Below, one piece after another: positions 34,960 to 47,186 of a DNA stretch of 64,000 bases. The translations under genes and the position numbers were made by a program. The notes beneath the pieces are model-generated. The model worked only from the letters and a program-made list of their open reading frames with translations, made no database searches and had not been told where the DNA came from. The stretch lies in contig JARWIR010000017.1 of NCBI GenBank assembly GCA_029959085.1, forward strand, positions 25,358,144 through 25,422,143, given 5' to 3'. Position 1 is the first letter of the stretch, and each line of letters opens with the position of its first letter. The stretch is from Nemophila menziesii (taxonomy: Eukaryota; Streptophyta; Magnoliopsida; Boraginales; Hydrophyllaceae).

Positions 34960-35995
34960 GTCAATACCAAAAAACTACTTGATCTTAACAAAACATAAGG
35001 ACTTGAATTCGCAATTTTGCAAACCATAAGGAGTCAAATCTGCAAAATCACTAAACATATGGACTCAAAATTCGCAAATTAGAAAAACATAGGGATCAAA
35101 TTCGTAAGGACTTAAAGTGTCAAATTCGCAAGGACTTAAAATGTCAAATTCGCAAATTCACAAGGACTTAAAGTGTCAAACTCGCAAATCAAAGGGACTT
35201 TTGGTATAAATATCACATACCTCGGGGATTTAAAGTGTCAATTTCAAAAAATATAACAAATTATTCCGTTAATTTAAAAAACCCATCAACTACTTGATCT
35301 TACAAAAACAAATCTGTCAAAAACATTACCAAAGAACAACTCCATGCGAAATTGATACTTTAAGTCCCTAATTATGTCAAAAACCTTTACACATAGGAAG
35401 CCATACAAGAAATCATGGAATTAAACATTCATATTCACATAAATCACGGATTTACGCATATTATAAGGACTCATACTATCAAATTCGCATACCACAATGA
35501 ATTACACTATCTAATTCACACAAATCAGTAACTTATAATATCAATTTCTCATAAAACAGGGACCTAAAGTATCAATTTCCACATAAATCAGGGACCTAAA
35601 GTATCAATTTCCATATAAATCAAGGGCTTAAAGTATCAATTCACATTGTTTAAGGACTAATAGTATCAATTTTGCATAATACATGTACTTACCATATCAA
35701 ATACACACAAATCAGTAACTTATAGTATCAATTTCTCATAAAACAGGGACCTAAAGTATCAATTTCCACATAAATTAGGGACCTAAAGTATCAATTTACA
35801 TATAAATCAAGGGCTTAAAGTATCAATTCACATTGCTTAAGGACTAATAGTATCAATTTTGCATAATACATGTACTTACCATATCAAATTCACACAAATC
35901 AGGGTCGATTTTGCATAATAGGGTCAATTTTGCATAACAAAAGGGGCTTTTACTACACATTTCACATAACTCAGGGCGTAAAAGAATATTACCCA
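34960..35995. repeat. Imperfect tandem array, ~34-bp units with a 187-bp higher-order repeat
   Basis: Units of the form CAGGGACCTAAAGTATCAAT plus TTCCACATAAAT, and related AGGACTTAAAGTGTCAAATT, repeat for about 1 kb. A higher-order duplication with a period of 187 bp is clear (for example AAATCAGTAACTTAT at 35522 and 35709). Some units carry AATTTTGCATAATACA, which also occurs in 43.6-43.9 kb, 48.4 kb and 55.5 kb. Confidence 0.8.
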
Positions 35996-36299
35996 CAACT
36001 CCATCACCATTCCATCATTCCTTCAATGGGTTATTAATCCAATCTAGAAAATCAACCATGCACAAGACAAAAGCAACATAAGAGTCTTAATCTTCAATAT
36101 GATATATATATAAATAAAAAATACAATCAAATACTTACACTTTTCAATCAACTAAGATTAAGAATTAAGAGAAAACAAACAAAAAACCCCTCGTGATGAA
36201 GAATATCAACTCACAATGCATGTGAAAAACCAATATGGATGTAGAACATAAGAGATTAGATATTAGATATTAGAGATTTGAAAGATCAACCGTAACAAT

Positions 36300-36445
36300 A
36301 AATTGGTGCGGTGGGTGAGAGAGTCTATGAGACGAGTGAGTTGAGAGAGTAAATGAGACTAGTGGGGTAGGTTATGGTGATATAAATGAGACGGGTGGGG
36401 TGGGTTAGGGTGATATAAATGAGACGGGTGGGGTGGATTAGTCAG
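36300..36445 (+). repeat. Short GT-rich tandem repeat
   Basis: About four units of roughly 35-38 bp containing GAGACGGGTGGGGTGGGTTAG and GATATAAAT. Confidence 0.7.
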
Positions 36446-36853
36446 TGGGGTAAATGAAATAAAGAAAAAAAACCTTATCGGTTAGGTCCGGTCCATAAGG
36501 AGCAATTTTTTTTAAAACCAGGTCAATATGAGCTAGACCGGTTCGGCTCCTTACTGTAACTCCGTCTCGTTCTTGGTTCTAGAACTGGCCGGTCCGATTG
36601 CCAGGTTGAGGTATAGCTTACTTATCTCCCAAAAAAAAATTAAAACTCATTGAAAAATGAATTTTCAACCGAAAAAATATTTAAAAAATGAGAATGAATT
36701 TTTTTTTTCTTTTTCTACAGAGAGAAAAATCTTTCCATTTCCTCAATTGGCCGCTCATCAAAAGCACAATTTTAAAAATGGAGTGACGAACAGAACAGTT
36801 GTTCACCGTTGATTATTTCCATTAGACGGATAAGATCAATCTTTGGCTTTTCA

Positions 36854-36952
36854 CGCGGATAATGATCGTAAGCCGTCGATTACACTTTAAAACGAACAGT
36901 CCAAATTGTTGGATTAACCACAAGAGAATCTCCTTCCACCCACGTATATATA
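36854..36952 (+). promoter_or_regulatory. Histone H4 promoter, copy 1
   Basis: Contains CGCGGAT (36854-36860), which matches most of the plant histone octamer CGCGGATC, the hexamer CCGTCG (36873-36878) known from plant H4 promoters and linked to meristem/S-phase expression, and a TATA box TATATATA (36945-36952), about 78 bp before the ATG. A more distal site reads CCGTTG (36806-36811), where copy 2 has CCGTCG. Confidence 0.8.
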
Positions 36953-36993
36953 CACTACCCCACTCCCTCATTTTCCACAACACCAAAAGCTAA

Positions 36994-37341
<348 letters not shown>

Positions 37342-38104
37342 ATTTATTTGAACTGTAGCGATTCTAGATCTCTTTTTAGGTTTGTTTCTCCGAGGTCTGA
37401 GGCCCGATTGTAAAATCTCATTAATACAATTCTCTTTTGCTCTTCAATTATTCATTTATTGTGTTTTTCAATTTTCTAATCAATGTTTAGTTGGAGTTGC
37501 TCGATGCTAAGTTTGTTAAAATGAATTCAATATTTTATCCAATAGGCAAAGTTACTTGATACTATCTTAATTGATTTTTATATGTTTGGATTGTAAATTC
37601 AGAGTTTGAATTTTGGTTATGTAATTAATTTTAAATAATCTAATACTGTACTTTATCATTCATGTGAGTGTTAATTATCCATAATGAGATCAATGTAAGT
37701 TGATTTGTGTCTGAGTTGGAGTAAAGAATCGAGAATGTCAAATTGACTTTGGCCTTACCAAAAGATTGGCAATGAGCTCTTGAAAGACGGAATCCAATTT
37801 TGGTCTAGTTGAATCGAATAATTGCTCTGGTTATTTTATTAAGTGTCCAACCAATTACAGTATAATAATCTGATAAACAGAAACTGGCCATTACACAATC
37901 TTTTTCTCACAAGGAAAAATGTCATTAGGGTTACGGAAATAGATGTTAGTAGAAGATGAAGTTTTGAAAAAATGAAAAAGAAAAAGACGGAGACGGAGTT
38001 CAAAACTCCATGGTTATGTTACTATCGCTATTACTGATAGGACATAAGTAAAGTTTGAACGGCGATTTGGTAATGACATATTGATGTATTATGGGTAGGG
38101 ATAG

Positions 38105-38262
38105 GGGTGAGCACGGGCCGGGTTTACCCCGGGTTGGGGTCTAGGGTAAGGGTAGGGTAGATTAGCCGGGTCTAGGTTTTGCCAAGGGTAAGGGTAGGGT
38201 TAAATTTTACCCTACCCTCGGGTTACCCGACCCGTGTTAACCCCGGGTTTACCCTATGGTAA
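38105..38262. mobile_element. GC-rich hAT-type MITE fragment
   Basis: GGGTGAGCACGGGCCGGGTT on the left faces GGGTTACCCGACCCGTG further in, with repeated GGGTAAGGGTAGGG between. The composition and start resemble a common class of plant hAT MITEs. No duplication or clear right end was found. Confidence 0.4.
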
Positions 38263-38325
38263 TTGCACCTGTAAATCAGCAAAGTAATTATAATTTAAAG
38301 CTTAAAATTTAATAGAAATTGCAAT

Positions 38326-39983
38326 GAGGATTCTACAATTTAGAGCCTAAATGGCAACTAAAGGTGTTTTTAAAGCCTAGTTAGAAATTTGTTCTAATTA
38401 AAGCCTAGTTTCAAATTTGGGTTGGATTTTTCCATCTATACCCTTTTCAATTATTTTTTTTCAGAAATTCGTTTTTATTCTTTTCTTCTTTTCATAAACG
38501 AATGGATCCGTACACATGGGTACGGACATATATTTAGATGTGTCCAGACATATATATTAGTGTGTACAGACCTAAGTTCCTTTTAAGTGGATAAAATGAA
38601 TTTTTTCTATACGTCCAATGTTTCGATTTTGTCCAAGTACATGCATGTCCAACCAAATTCGTGTACCCCGGTCTGTACACAAATCTGTATTTGTCCAAAT
38701 TCATTCCATGCTACGGGGTTGTCCAAGTCAAAATTAGTTCAAGTCTGTACCCATAGGGCTGTACCCAAGCTTTTTTTACTAAAAATACATGTCTAACGAA
38801 ATAAAAAACAATCAAAGTCATTGCCCCTATGGCTGTACCCAAATCCTCTTTTTTATTTACACGTTACCTGAAAAAAATAAGAAAAGGAAATGAATTAGTT
38901 ATTTTGATGACCATGTCTGGACCATGCCGGTCTAGACACATTATGTCTGGACACTCGCACGGCAAACCAAAAAAAAAGAAAAAGAAAAGAGCCTAACGAA
39001 TGGGCTGGACACATGGGCCTCTCTTACCACACTAGCACGGCAAATGGGGCTGGACCAGAATGGAAGAGTGGCTGGACATGAATGAGATAGCTTGTCCCAA
39101 ATGGGGCTGGACCAGAATGGAAGAGTGGCTGGACCTGTACCTATGGCTGGAACAACGCTGGACCAAAGGGGCTCAACGTGTCTGGACATTCGACGAACAT
39201 AGATCGGAGAAGATGAATAGAGGCGGCGGAGGTTGTTATCGATGTTGCTGGAGGCTTCGTCACAGCAAGGTTCGTGGTGGTGGTTGCTCTTCACAGCAGA
39301 TCGTGGTGGGGGTGGTTGCTCTTCACAGCAGATCGTGGTGGTGGTTGCTCTTCATAGCAGATCATGGTGGTGGTTGCTCTTCACAGCAGATCGTGGTGGT
39401 CATGGTGTTGGTTGCTCTTCACGGCAGATCGTGGCTCTTCGTGGTGGTTGTTCTGCGTGGCTCTTCAGATCGGTGGAAGCTTGGTGTTGAAGCTTGTGTT
39501 GTAGATCGGTGGTGGGAAGGTTGCTGCAGCCGAATGGTGCTGCAGATCTGCAGCAGTGGTGGTGGTCCGCAGATCTGGGAAGGTGCTGATGAAGGAAGGC
39601 ATCGGTGGTGGGAAGGTGGTGATGAAGGAGGGCATCGGTGGTGGGAAGGTTGTGATGAAGGAGGGCATCGGTGGGAAGGTGGTCTTCAATGGTGGTGGGT
39701 GAAGGAGGGAAGAGGGAGGCGTAGGGGCGGTGGGGTGAGGAAGGTGGGTGGTCCAGGGTATAGAGAGGGAAGCTACAGAGAGAGGAAAGATTTTTTGGAT
39801 TCAAAACTCTAATAGGCTTTTTTTTTGGTTTTGGTTTCTTCACTGTGTATAAGAAAAGGAATATAAGAGAGGGGGGTGTTTTTGGTCTTTCTCCCTTTCT
39901 TAGTTAGCTTTTTACGGATGATTTGCTTTTGGGACTTTAATAGAAGAGAGGCATGCCTTTGGGCTTTAAACATTAATTTACCC
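38326..39983 (-). mobile_element. Non-autonomous MULE (MULE-3)
   Basis: A perfect 9-bp duplication AATTGCAAT flanks it (38317-38325 and 39984-39992). The ends begin with G and share TTTA(G/A)AGCC(T/C)AAA in inverted orientation. The left third is full of GTCCGTAC/GTCTGTAC/GTCCAAGT-type motifs. The right part is GC-rich with GTGGTGGTTGCTCTTCACAG and GGTGGGAAGGTTGTGATGAAG repeats. On the minus strand it has the same plan as MULE-1 and MULE-2: a leader rich in C and T, then Pro/His/Thr-rich coding-like sequence (39843-39400). The 250-residue frame at 39060-39812 is mostly repeat translation. Confidence 0.88.
39233..39440 (+). repeat. Tandem repeat GGTTGCTCTTCACAGCAGATCGTGGTGG
   Basis: About six imperfect copies of a 27-30 bp unit inside MULE-3. 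They explain the long glycine/tryptophan-rich open frame on the plus strand. Confidence 0.8.
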
Positions 39984-39992
39984 AATTGCAAT

Positions 39993-40597
39993 TTACTCCC
40001 ATATAATTGACTTAAATCACAAAATACTCCCTGATTCACAAAATATTACAACTTAACTATTACAAATTGCAATTTAATCACTTGAATTACTCAGATTCAC
40101 AAAATAAAAGGTATAACTAAATGAAATTCTTCCAAAATATTACAACACAATCAAATTCATTAAAAATATTACAACACATTCAAACATAATCAAAAGTTTC
40201 GACTTCAAATTCATCACAATCACTTCCTTGAGCATTCCAATTCCAATTTCCTGTTACTTAAAAGCATTCCTAAATATATCAGTAAGTTAGTAAGTTAAAC
40301 ATATTAAGTCTTTAACCCTTAAGCCTCAGAACAGTGTCATCATAGGCTGGAATTGAATAGCTTATAATTGAGTAGATCATCATAGGCCTCGTGTTATAAA
40401 CAATTTCATTGGCCTCAGATATAGTTGGAAAATAGCACGGGATTTCCAGAAAAACAACTATACCTCATCACCGGATTGTGTTTTAAACACGTAGGCAACT
40501 CACTACAAAAGGCGGCTACCAATACATGTTTATGTAAAACACAATGATAATAAGGTAAGGGCTTAGCTTACCCAAAATAATCTGTTACTTTACTATT
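39993..40597. other. Intergenic DNA
   Basis: AT-rich with scattered ATATTACAAC(A/T) repeats at 40040-40190. No gene is visible. Confidence 0.35.
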
Positions 40598-40951
40598 TTA
40601 TCCAACATTTTCAAGTGGTGTAATGTCAAATGCACCTAAAATACACAAGTCAGAATGTTAGTATATTTCATATATTAAGTAAGAATGAAGTAAATAGATT
40701 TCAAATTACCAAATTCAGCCTCAAGTTCTTCAACTCTATAATGACTCTACTTCTTTTACAGTAGCTGCGTGATAATATTAAAATTGTATAATTGTTAAGC
40801 GTTACAAGAAATTCTATATATGATACTCACGTGGTGTCTCAGAAGCCAGAAGAGTGGGTTCTCCATAACCTATGATTCTTTGAGTGAATACACCCCATTG
40901 TTGATAACCTGGCCGTGAATATGAATGAGACACGTTTGCTCTACCTGACAT
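40598..40951 (-). pseudogene. Unidentified spliced gene remnant
   Basis: Three pieces join by GT-AG junctions: 40831-40951 (MSGRANVSHSYSRPGYQQWG, then VFTQRIIGYGEPTLLASETP), 40710-40764 (TVKEVES..., then RVEELEAEF after a 1-nt frameshift) and 40598-40635 (AFDITPLENVG, stop). The middle piece looks like the start of a coiled coil. The splice sites and flow of the peptide suggest a once-real gene or transposon exon set. I do not recognise the family; a plant transposase accessory protein is one possibility. Confidence 0.4.
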
Positions 40952-41922
40952 ATGTATGTAACTTGTAATGAAGCTAATCATATTGATATAAAATCTAGTT
41001 AATATCTCCAACAGCTAATTTAATTAATTCATTTGTTTCAATTGGGCGGCACATCGACTCAATCATATTGTCAAATCAGTTAGATGCACATTTTTAATTT
41101 CAAAACAAGAGTACAAATTACTTAAACATTTAAATATAGCTCACAAAGTCAACAATTATATAATAAAATGCTAAATTATAATATATACAAATTGATTAAA
41201 TACGAGTCTTTAACATCACAGAAAAAGAAATAGAAAATTAGAAATAGATTGAGAAGAGAATATAGAAATACCTTTGATATTGTGTGCCTTTGCTAGTTCT
41301 GAAAACCCCCAATATATAGGCAAAAACCCATAGCTAATCAATTGAGAATAAGGCAACACGTTATTGAAAGGATAAATAAGGGCTACATCAGACCTTAAAG
41401 AGGAGTTTTTCAGGCCACATTAAATGAAAGCTCTCGAACCCAACAACAAACGCGGCTTCAATAAATATTGAACCATGGTTAAGGTGTAATCGGCAGAGAA
41501 GATAAGAAGATTAATAATATAGTACAAGATATAGGCATATAGATTTAGGGTGAAGATCAGAACTCAGAAGGATAGAGAGATTTGATGGCTTAGGTAGGGT
41601 TCGCCTTTTCGTCATAGAAGTAGAAAGAGGAGTAAAGTAGCGTATAAGAGAAGCCGAGAAAGGAAATGAATCAATTAGATCTGATTCAACGTTTTGTATT
41701 TTTTTTTTTTTTTTTTTTATAAATGAACAGTGTCGGGTTGGTCGGGTCCAACCCGATGTTATGAAGGCAAAGAGAGGCCCGGTGGTATTTGGACGGGTCC
41801 AATTAATTAAATGGTAGGCCCAAGTTAACCTTGGGCCAATGTTAAAAATACCCATTATCCCCCTTTTTTTATCCCCTTTTTTATCCCCATTACCCAAACC
41901 CAAAATGATGCTCAGCCCTAGG
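40952..41922. other. Intergenic DNA
   Basis: No supported gene. A T run lies at 41699-41719. GTCGGGTTGGTCGGGTCCAACC at about 41733 is a short GC-rich palindromic stretch. The open frame at 41511-41903 has no recognisable domain. Confidence 0.35.
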
Positions 41923-42490
41923 TAGGGATGTCAATGGGGCGCGGGGTTGCGGGTACCCGCCCCACCTCACTTTAAACGGGACGGGTTTTAAGGTACTAAA
42001 TAGGGCTTGGGGCGGGTTGTTGGGGTGGATTTTCAAAACCCGCACGAGACGGGGCGCGGTGTGGAGATAAGTATTCCCCATCCCGCAAACCCTCCCATAA
42101 TCAATATATTTCATTTATAATGTATATTTTAATTTCAATAATTATTCAAATCAAAGTTTGTGTGCGTCTATTACAACACACAAAGTTTAAATTGTTCAAA
42201 TCAAAGTGCAACTCCAATGGCAGAATTTGTTTAAAAATCAAAATACAAATGCAAATTTGGAAGAATGGAATATTCGAGAGTTTAAAAATAATAAAATTTG
42301 TAGTAATAAAAAAAATTTGAACGATCAATTTGAAACCCGCGGGTAGAACCCACACCCCGCGGGGAATAAATGAATATGGCGGGGCAGGGTGCGGGGAAGA
42401 ACAACGCGGGGGCGGGGCGGGGCGTGGGGCTTCTATTTTTTTGTGGGGCGAGGTGCGGGGATAGGTAAACCCGCCCCATTGACATCCCTA
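41923..42490. mobile_element. TIR element with GC-rich ends, hAT-type
   Basis: The left end is TAGGGATGTCAATGGGGCG and the right end is its reverse complement (CGCCCCATTGACATCCCTA) except for one A/C spacing difference in the adjacent bases. GGGGCGGGG-type sequence follows inward on both sides, with an AT-rich centre. The flanking 8-mers do not match, so the target duplication has decayed or the flank is rearranged. Confidence 0.7.
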
Positions 42491-42499
42491 ATTATGGGG

Positions 42500-43786
42500 A
42501 TCATTCTTCCATACATTAATGATTTATTTCATTTTATTATTAGTTACTTAATATACCCTTTTGAGGACTCTAATACAATTATTAAGCTATGATTTTAAGA
42601 AAGTAGACGTATATAATAAGAAAGTATATATAATTTGAGAAAGTAATTAGTATATTTTAAGAAAGTTCTCACTTGGTTTAGTTTTTCTATATATAAAATA
42701 AGAAAATAATATAAATTTTGAAAATCCGGTAAAATACTGGGAATATACAGTAATTGGAAAATACTTCCATCCAATATTGTATGATCCTACACCAATTATA
42801 TTCATACACATACACCCATGTTTTAAACTTACAAAAGTAACTAACTTATTAATTTAATGACATGTGTTTTGTTATATTAATCAATGACTGTGATGTAAAT
42901 ATTGGACCATCCAATATTGGATGAAAGTCTTACCCTTGTATAAATATACGTATTCGGTATTTTTTTAATTTTGTTTTTGTTTTTGTATTGTTTTGTTTTC
43001 TTTTTTGTTTTCTTTTTTGTTTTCTTTTTGTTTTCTCTTTTAGTTCCGTTACAAAACCAAACCAGTTCCAATGTAAAGTAACCATTATCATTTACTTATC
43101 CATATTTCGTTACTTGAATCAAAATTTCCAAGTCTCAATTTGAGACAAGGGTTTATATACGATAAATTAAGAAAATGAAGACATTCCTTCATCCACCATC
43201 ACCATTAAAAAAGAGAAAGAAGCTTCTTCATCAGCCATTAAAAAAGCTAAGGAAGCCATCGATTGGTGAAGTAAGAGTTTATCCACATCAAAACAATAGC
43301 GAAGACCGACCGTAAAGGTAAAGACTAGAATTTTTTTATTTTAATTTTTTGTATTAGTTAATTTGGGATATGCGGTTTCAATAATCTGTAATTTGGACCG
43401 TTTATGTTGGAGGGGACCGTTAAATTGTAGTATATACTTCTTGGGGGAACCAATTTCACAAGCCGTCTTTGTTTTTAAAGTATTTTTTGCAACTTTATGA
43501 AAACTCTATGCCTCAATTGTTTTTTTGTGAGGTAGTCTTCATTGTTGGGGCAGAGTGATTGAAACGTTGGAGAAGTTTAACTGACAATGCATCTACAATT
43601 CTATTTTGTTTTCTATTTCTATTTTGCACAGCAGCTCCTTATATTATGCGAAATGTTGCACTTACAGGTCCTTGTATTATGCAAAAATTGCAATTAGTTC
43701 TGTAATATTTTTTTGAAATGGCTAATAGATCCTGCAACGTTTAAAATTACAAATCAGTCCCCTAAATTTTTAACATTGCAAAATAG
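42500..43786. other. Intergenic DNA before the tandem duplication
   Basis: A TTTTGTTTTC-rich microsatellite lies at 42960-43040. A short frame from 43174 starts MKTFLHPPSPLKKRKKLLHQ, a basic Lys-rich peptide that might be a 5' exon of the plus-strand gene downstream. From 43620 on there are several units of the GGTCCTTGTATTATGCGAAAA type. Confidence 0.35.
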
Positions 43787-44012
43787 GTCCTGAAACTTTG
43801 AAAATAGCAGGAACCCGTGTCGAAAATAGGTCCTTGTATTATGCGAAAATAGCAAAGTAGGACTCTATATTATGCGAAAATTACAGGAACTCATGTTGTA
43901 ATTAACTCCACCATTTATAATTTTTAGGTAAGTGGTATCTTAACTATGTGTTTAAACCGTTTAGGTCACAGTGCCTAAGTGTTAACTCCACAGAGAAGAT
44001 CAAGAAGGCAAC

Positions 44013-46555
44013 ATGTGGGTTTGCATTTTTTCTGTAAGTTTTCTATACATAAATTTCATTTGTTTTTTTGAGTATCGCTTGAATGGGTGGTTTTTGAATC
44101 GGTATTTATTTGTATACATGAAACATGAATCGGAAGAACGGAAGAAAGTACACTCATTAGGAGACCAGAGTTTAAAGTTCGGTGTGTATATGAGTAAAGA
44201 ATATAGTAACCTATCCCCACCCGCTCTGAAGGTGTATAAAGACCTTGTGGAGGAGTCTTTGAGTGAGTACAAAGTCAAGAAGGCGGAAGAAATAGTTGAA
44301 GACTCGGTAATTAGTGTTGTTGTATATTTTTTGTTCTGTAATAAATGTTAACAAATATTTTCTGAGTGTTTTTGTTTGCTATTAATGTAGAGCATTTTTA
44401 GAACCCAGGCTGGAGTTAATGTTTTGAAAAAAATTAACTTAAAATTGAGTGTATAGCAACGAGCCGTGGTTGAAGCAGTAGGGTTCCGTCTAATAATGGG
44501 TGTTGTTTTGGAGAATCTCCACCACGACATAGTTAAGTGGATGGTCAAGAGTTATGTCCCTGAAAAAGGCCACTTTAAGTTGCATGGACATGTAATTAGG
44601 TTTGACACGACTGTGGTCGAACAATTACTCGGATTGAGAAATGAAGGATCCCCTGTCCCGGTCGATGATGAAGATGAATCTTACAAGTCCCTCGTATCGT
44701 TTTATGGTAAGTACGAGGTCATTCCTTACCCCGTCTTGGCTAGGAAACTAGTGCAATCCAGGTCAGAAGGCAACGGTAAATTCGCTCAGACATACATATT
44801 AAGCGTCATCAACTACTTCTTATGTCCATTAACGGATAATGAAGTGAATCAAATGTATCTTCATGTCGTAAAGAATGTTCGATTAATTCCCACATATAAC
44901 TGGGCCGCCCTCGTTTATGATCAGCTTCGTATCGGTATTATTCAATACCAAAATCGCAATTACATATACCTAACCGGGTGTGTACATATTTTGATGGTAA
45001 GTATTGTAAACTTTTTAAATTATAATTAGGGTATGTTACATGCCAAATTCTTTAACGAGGTTGTTTTTCTTTGCAGATACTATTTCTGGATCATGTAAAC
45101 ATCTTAGAGTGTAAAAAGGGATCATCGGGTCCGTCCTTCAAGCCACTATGGACGCCAGACAAAATGGAGGCAAAGATAAAGAAAGTAGGAAATACATACC
45201 TCTCTCTATTTAATTGCCGTATAATTGACAATGGTAGTTTCTTTTGTCGTGAGTGAAGATACAAGAAAGATACTGAATGAGATTGAGGCGAGGGTTAAAC
45301 TTATAGAAGAACATCTCTTAAACATGCGTGGTCCCTCTTCCACCCATACCAAAGAAGATTTAGTTTCACAAGTCCCACATGAGAGAGAATCGAAGGAGTC
45401 ATGTCAAGATGACTATACTATAACTCTTTCGGATGACGATGAAAGAGAAAGTAGTCAAATAGTTCCGGCAGAATATGAGAATGCTGTATTACTACAGAAT
45501 GATGAAACACTTTTTTTGCACCTCGTGCACGGCAATGATAGGTTAGTCATGCGTATTATATTTGTATGTTATTTAATTCTGAATTGTTGAAGATTTATTT
45601 TTGATCTTGTGTTGTGGATATCTGGTGTAAAATAATTTAGGATACGTCAATCGGAGCCAAATGAAGGAATTGCTCACATAATGTTCTTTTATTGGAAATG
45701 AGGTTAGTTAAACCCTTATTGTATTGAGTTTTTAGCGGAATATAAACCAACTGTTATTGTGTTTGTAATAGGTAATTAACATTTTGGTGTACCTTCTAAA
45801 TTTTGAAGAGTCTACGATGAACCAAACTTCTTGGTGGTGCGAAATACATGTTTCAGTAATGTTCTCACATGTAAAAGTTTTTTAATCATCATTATGATTC
45901 GATATAATGTTTTTTATTACAACAATATCCCAAGTTCAGATGGACGAATCAGATACTCTAGTATCCAATTATTGGAAAAATCATAGTTTTAAGGGGAATA
46001 TAGAGTGGGTTGGACTGGTAATAAGAATAATTATGGTTTATTATACATTTAAGGGAAATTTCAGTTTTCCTAATGTAAAGTGTGGTGTTTTTTAGATTTA
46101 TTTGCCCTGGAACATCCGAAACCATTGGGGTTTGGCTATTATTGATATGAACCTGAAAAAAATCATAGTGTGCGACACACTAAAAGATTATGTCCAGAAA
46201 ACATTTTCCTTAGAGAGCTACAAAACACGGTAAACTATTTCAACAAGGAACAATCTTTATAATAATGCTTATGCTTGGATCTAAATATTTCAGCTAGAAT
46301 ATTTGTATGCATGGTTGAAGGAGTGGTTTGGGAACAATGTAGTTGTTGACTTTAGGAAATACGATAAAATTTTAGTCCTACGTGGATCCCTAAACAAACA
46401 CCTGAAGGAAACGATTGCGGGGTGTATGTTTGTTCGATGATGAGGTATCGTAATGATATAGATTAATGGACGCAAGTAGACTCTGTTCTATACCGCGAGG
46501 AGTTGGCTTTCTATATACGACGTCACCCTACAAATTTAAAGAATAAAGGTTTCTA
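44013..46555 (+). pseudogene. DUF1985-like / Ulp1-type cysteine protease gene, copy A
   Basis: Exon-like pieces in order: about 44118-44308 (KHESEERKKVHSLGDQSLKF, LKVYKDLVEESL), 44396-45000 (a DUF1985/plant-mobile-domain-like region: VLENLHHDIVKWMVKSY, HVIRFDTTVVEQLLGLRNEG), 45077 on (LFLDHVNIL), an acidic linker (45240-45540), then a Ulp1 C48-type protease domain. In the protease the His box reads NHWGLAIIDM (His codon 46123-46125), Asp lies in IIVCDTL (46174-46176), and Gln and Cys lie in KQTPEGNDCGVYVCSMM (Cys 46416-46418). Lesions: a TAG replaces Glu before QRAVVEAVG near 44456, a 2-nt insertion sits before the Cys box, and a TAA follows it near 46463. Ulp1-type genes of this make-up travel in plant MULEs. 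Confidence 0.8.
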
Positions 46556-46559
46556 ATGA

Positions 46560-47186
46560 TGTATAGATTGTGATGGGTTAGAATATTGGCAATTAGTATT
46601 GTGTATTGTGATTGTGAGTTTTTAAAGAATGTAATCTTTTTCAGTAAACCTCCAGTTACATTTTGGTAGTATATTTTGTTGTGCAATATGGACAAATCAA
46701 GAAGGGTAGAGTATGTGTTTTGCAATTTGTTCTTAGTTTTCTTGTGTGATTTCCTTCTTAGATCATTATATGTTGTGAATTATCCTTTATATTAGTTTGC
46801 ATTGTTAGTCCTTATTTTATTCAGAAGACACACATGTACCCCTACTATCATATAAAAAATACCGTACATCGAGAATGGATATGCCTTATACATCTCTAAA
46901 AGCAAACTATGACGCGATCCATTTATTCATTAACGCGGAAAAATTGTTACTAAAATATGACATATATTGCATTGTTAGTCCATATTAAAAGTGGGGGACC
47001 TAATCTAGTAAAAAATGATGTTGCAATTTGGATGATAATGTGTGATGGAGGTTGACCAAGAACATTTTCCAATATTTTCAATTTTATCAAATAACATCAT
47101 TTTCAAATAGTTAACATAGTCTAGACAAATAACTCTAAGCAAATAACAAGATCTAACTATTGCAGATGTTTTCATTAACATCGCGT
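46560..47186. other. Spacer between convergent genes, unit A
   Basis: AT-rich, non-coding and co-linear with 53690-54310 in unit B. It separates the 3' ends of the plus-strand protease gene and the minus-strand gene. Confidence 0.6.

Noticed and set aside
39060..39812. A 250-residue open frame in MULE-3
   Set aside because: It is mainly the translation of GC-rich tandem repeats (Gly, Trp, Cys runs), with a comparably long frame on the other strand.
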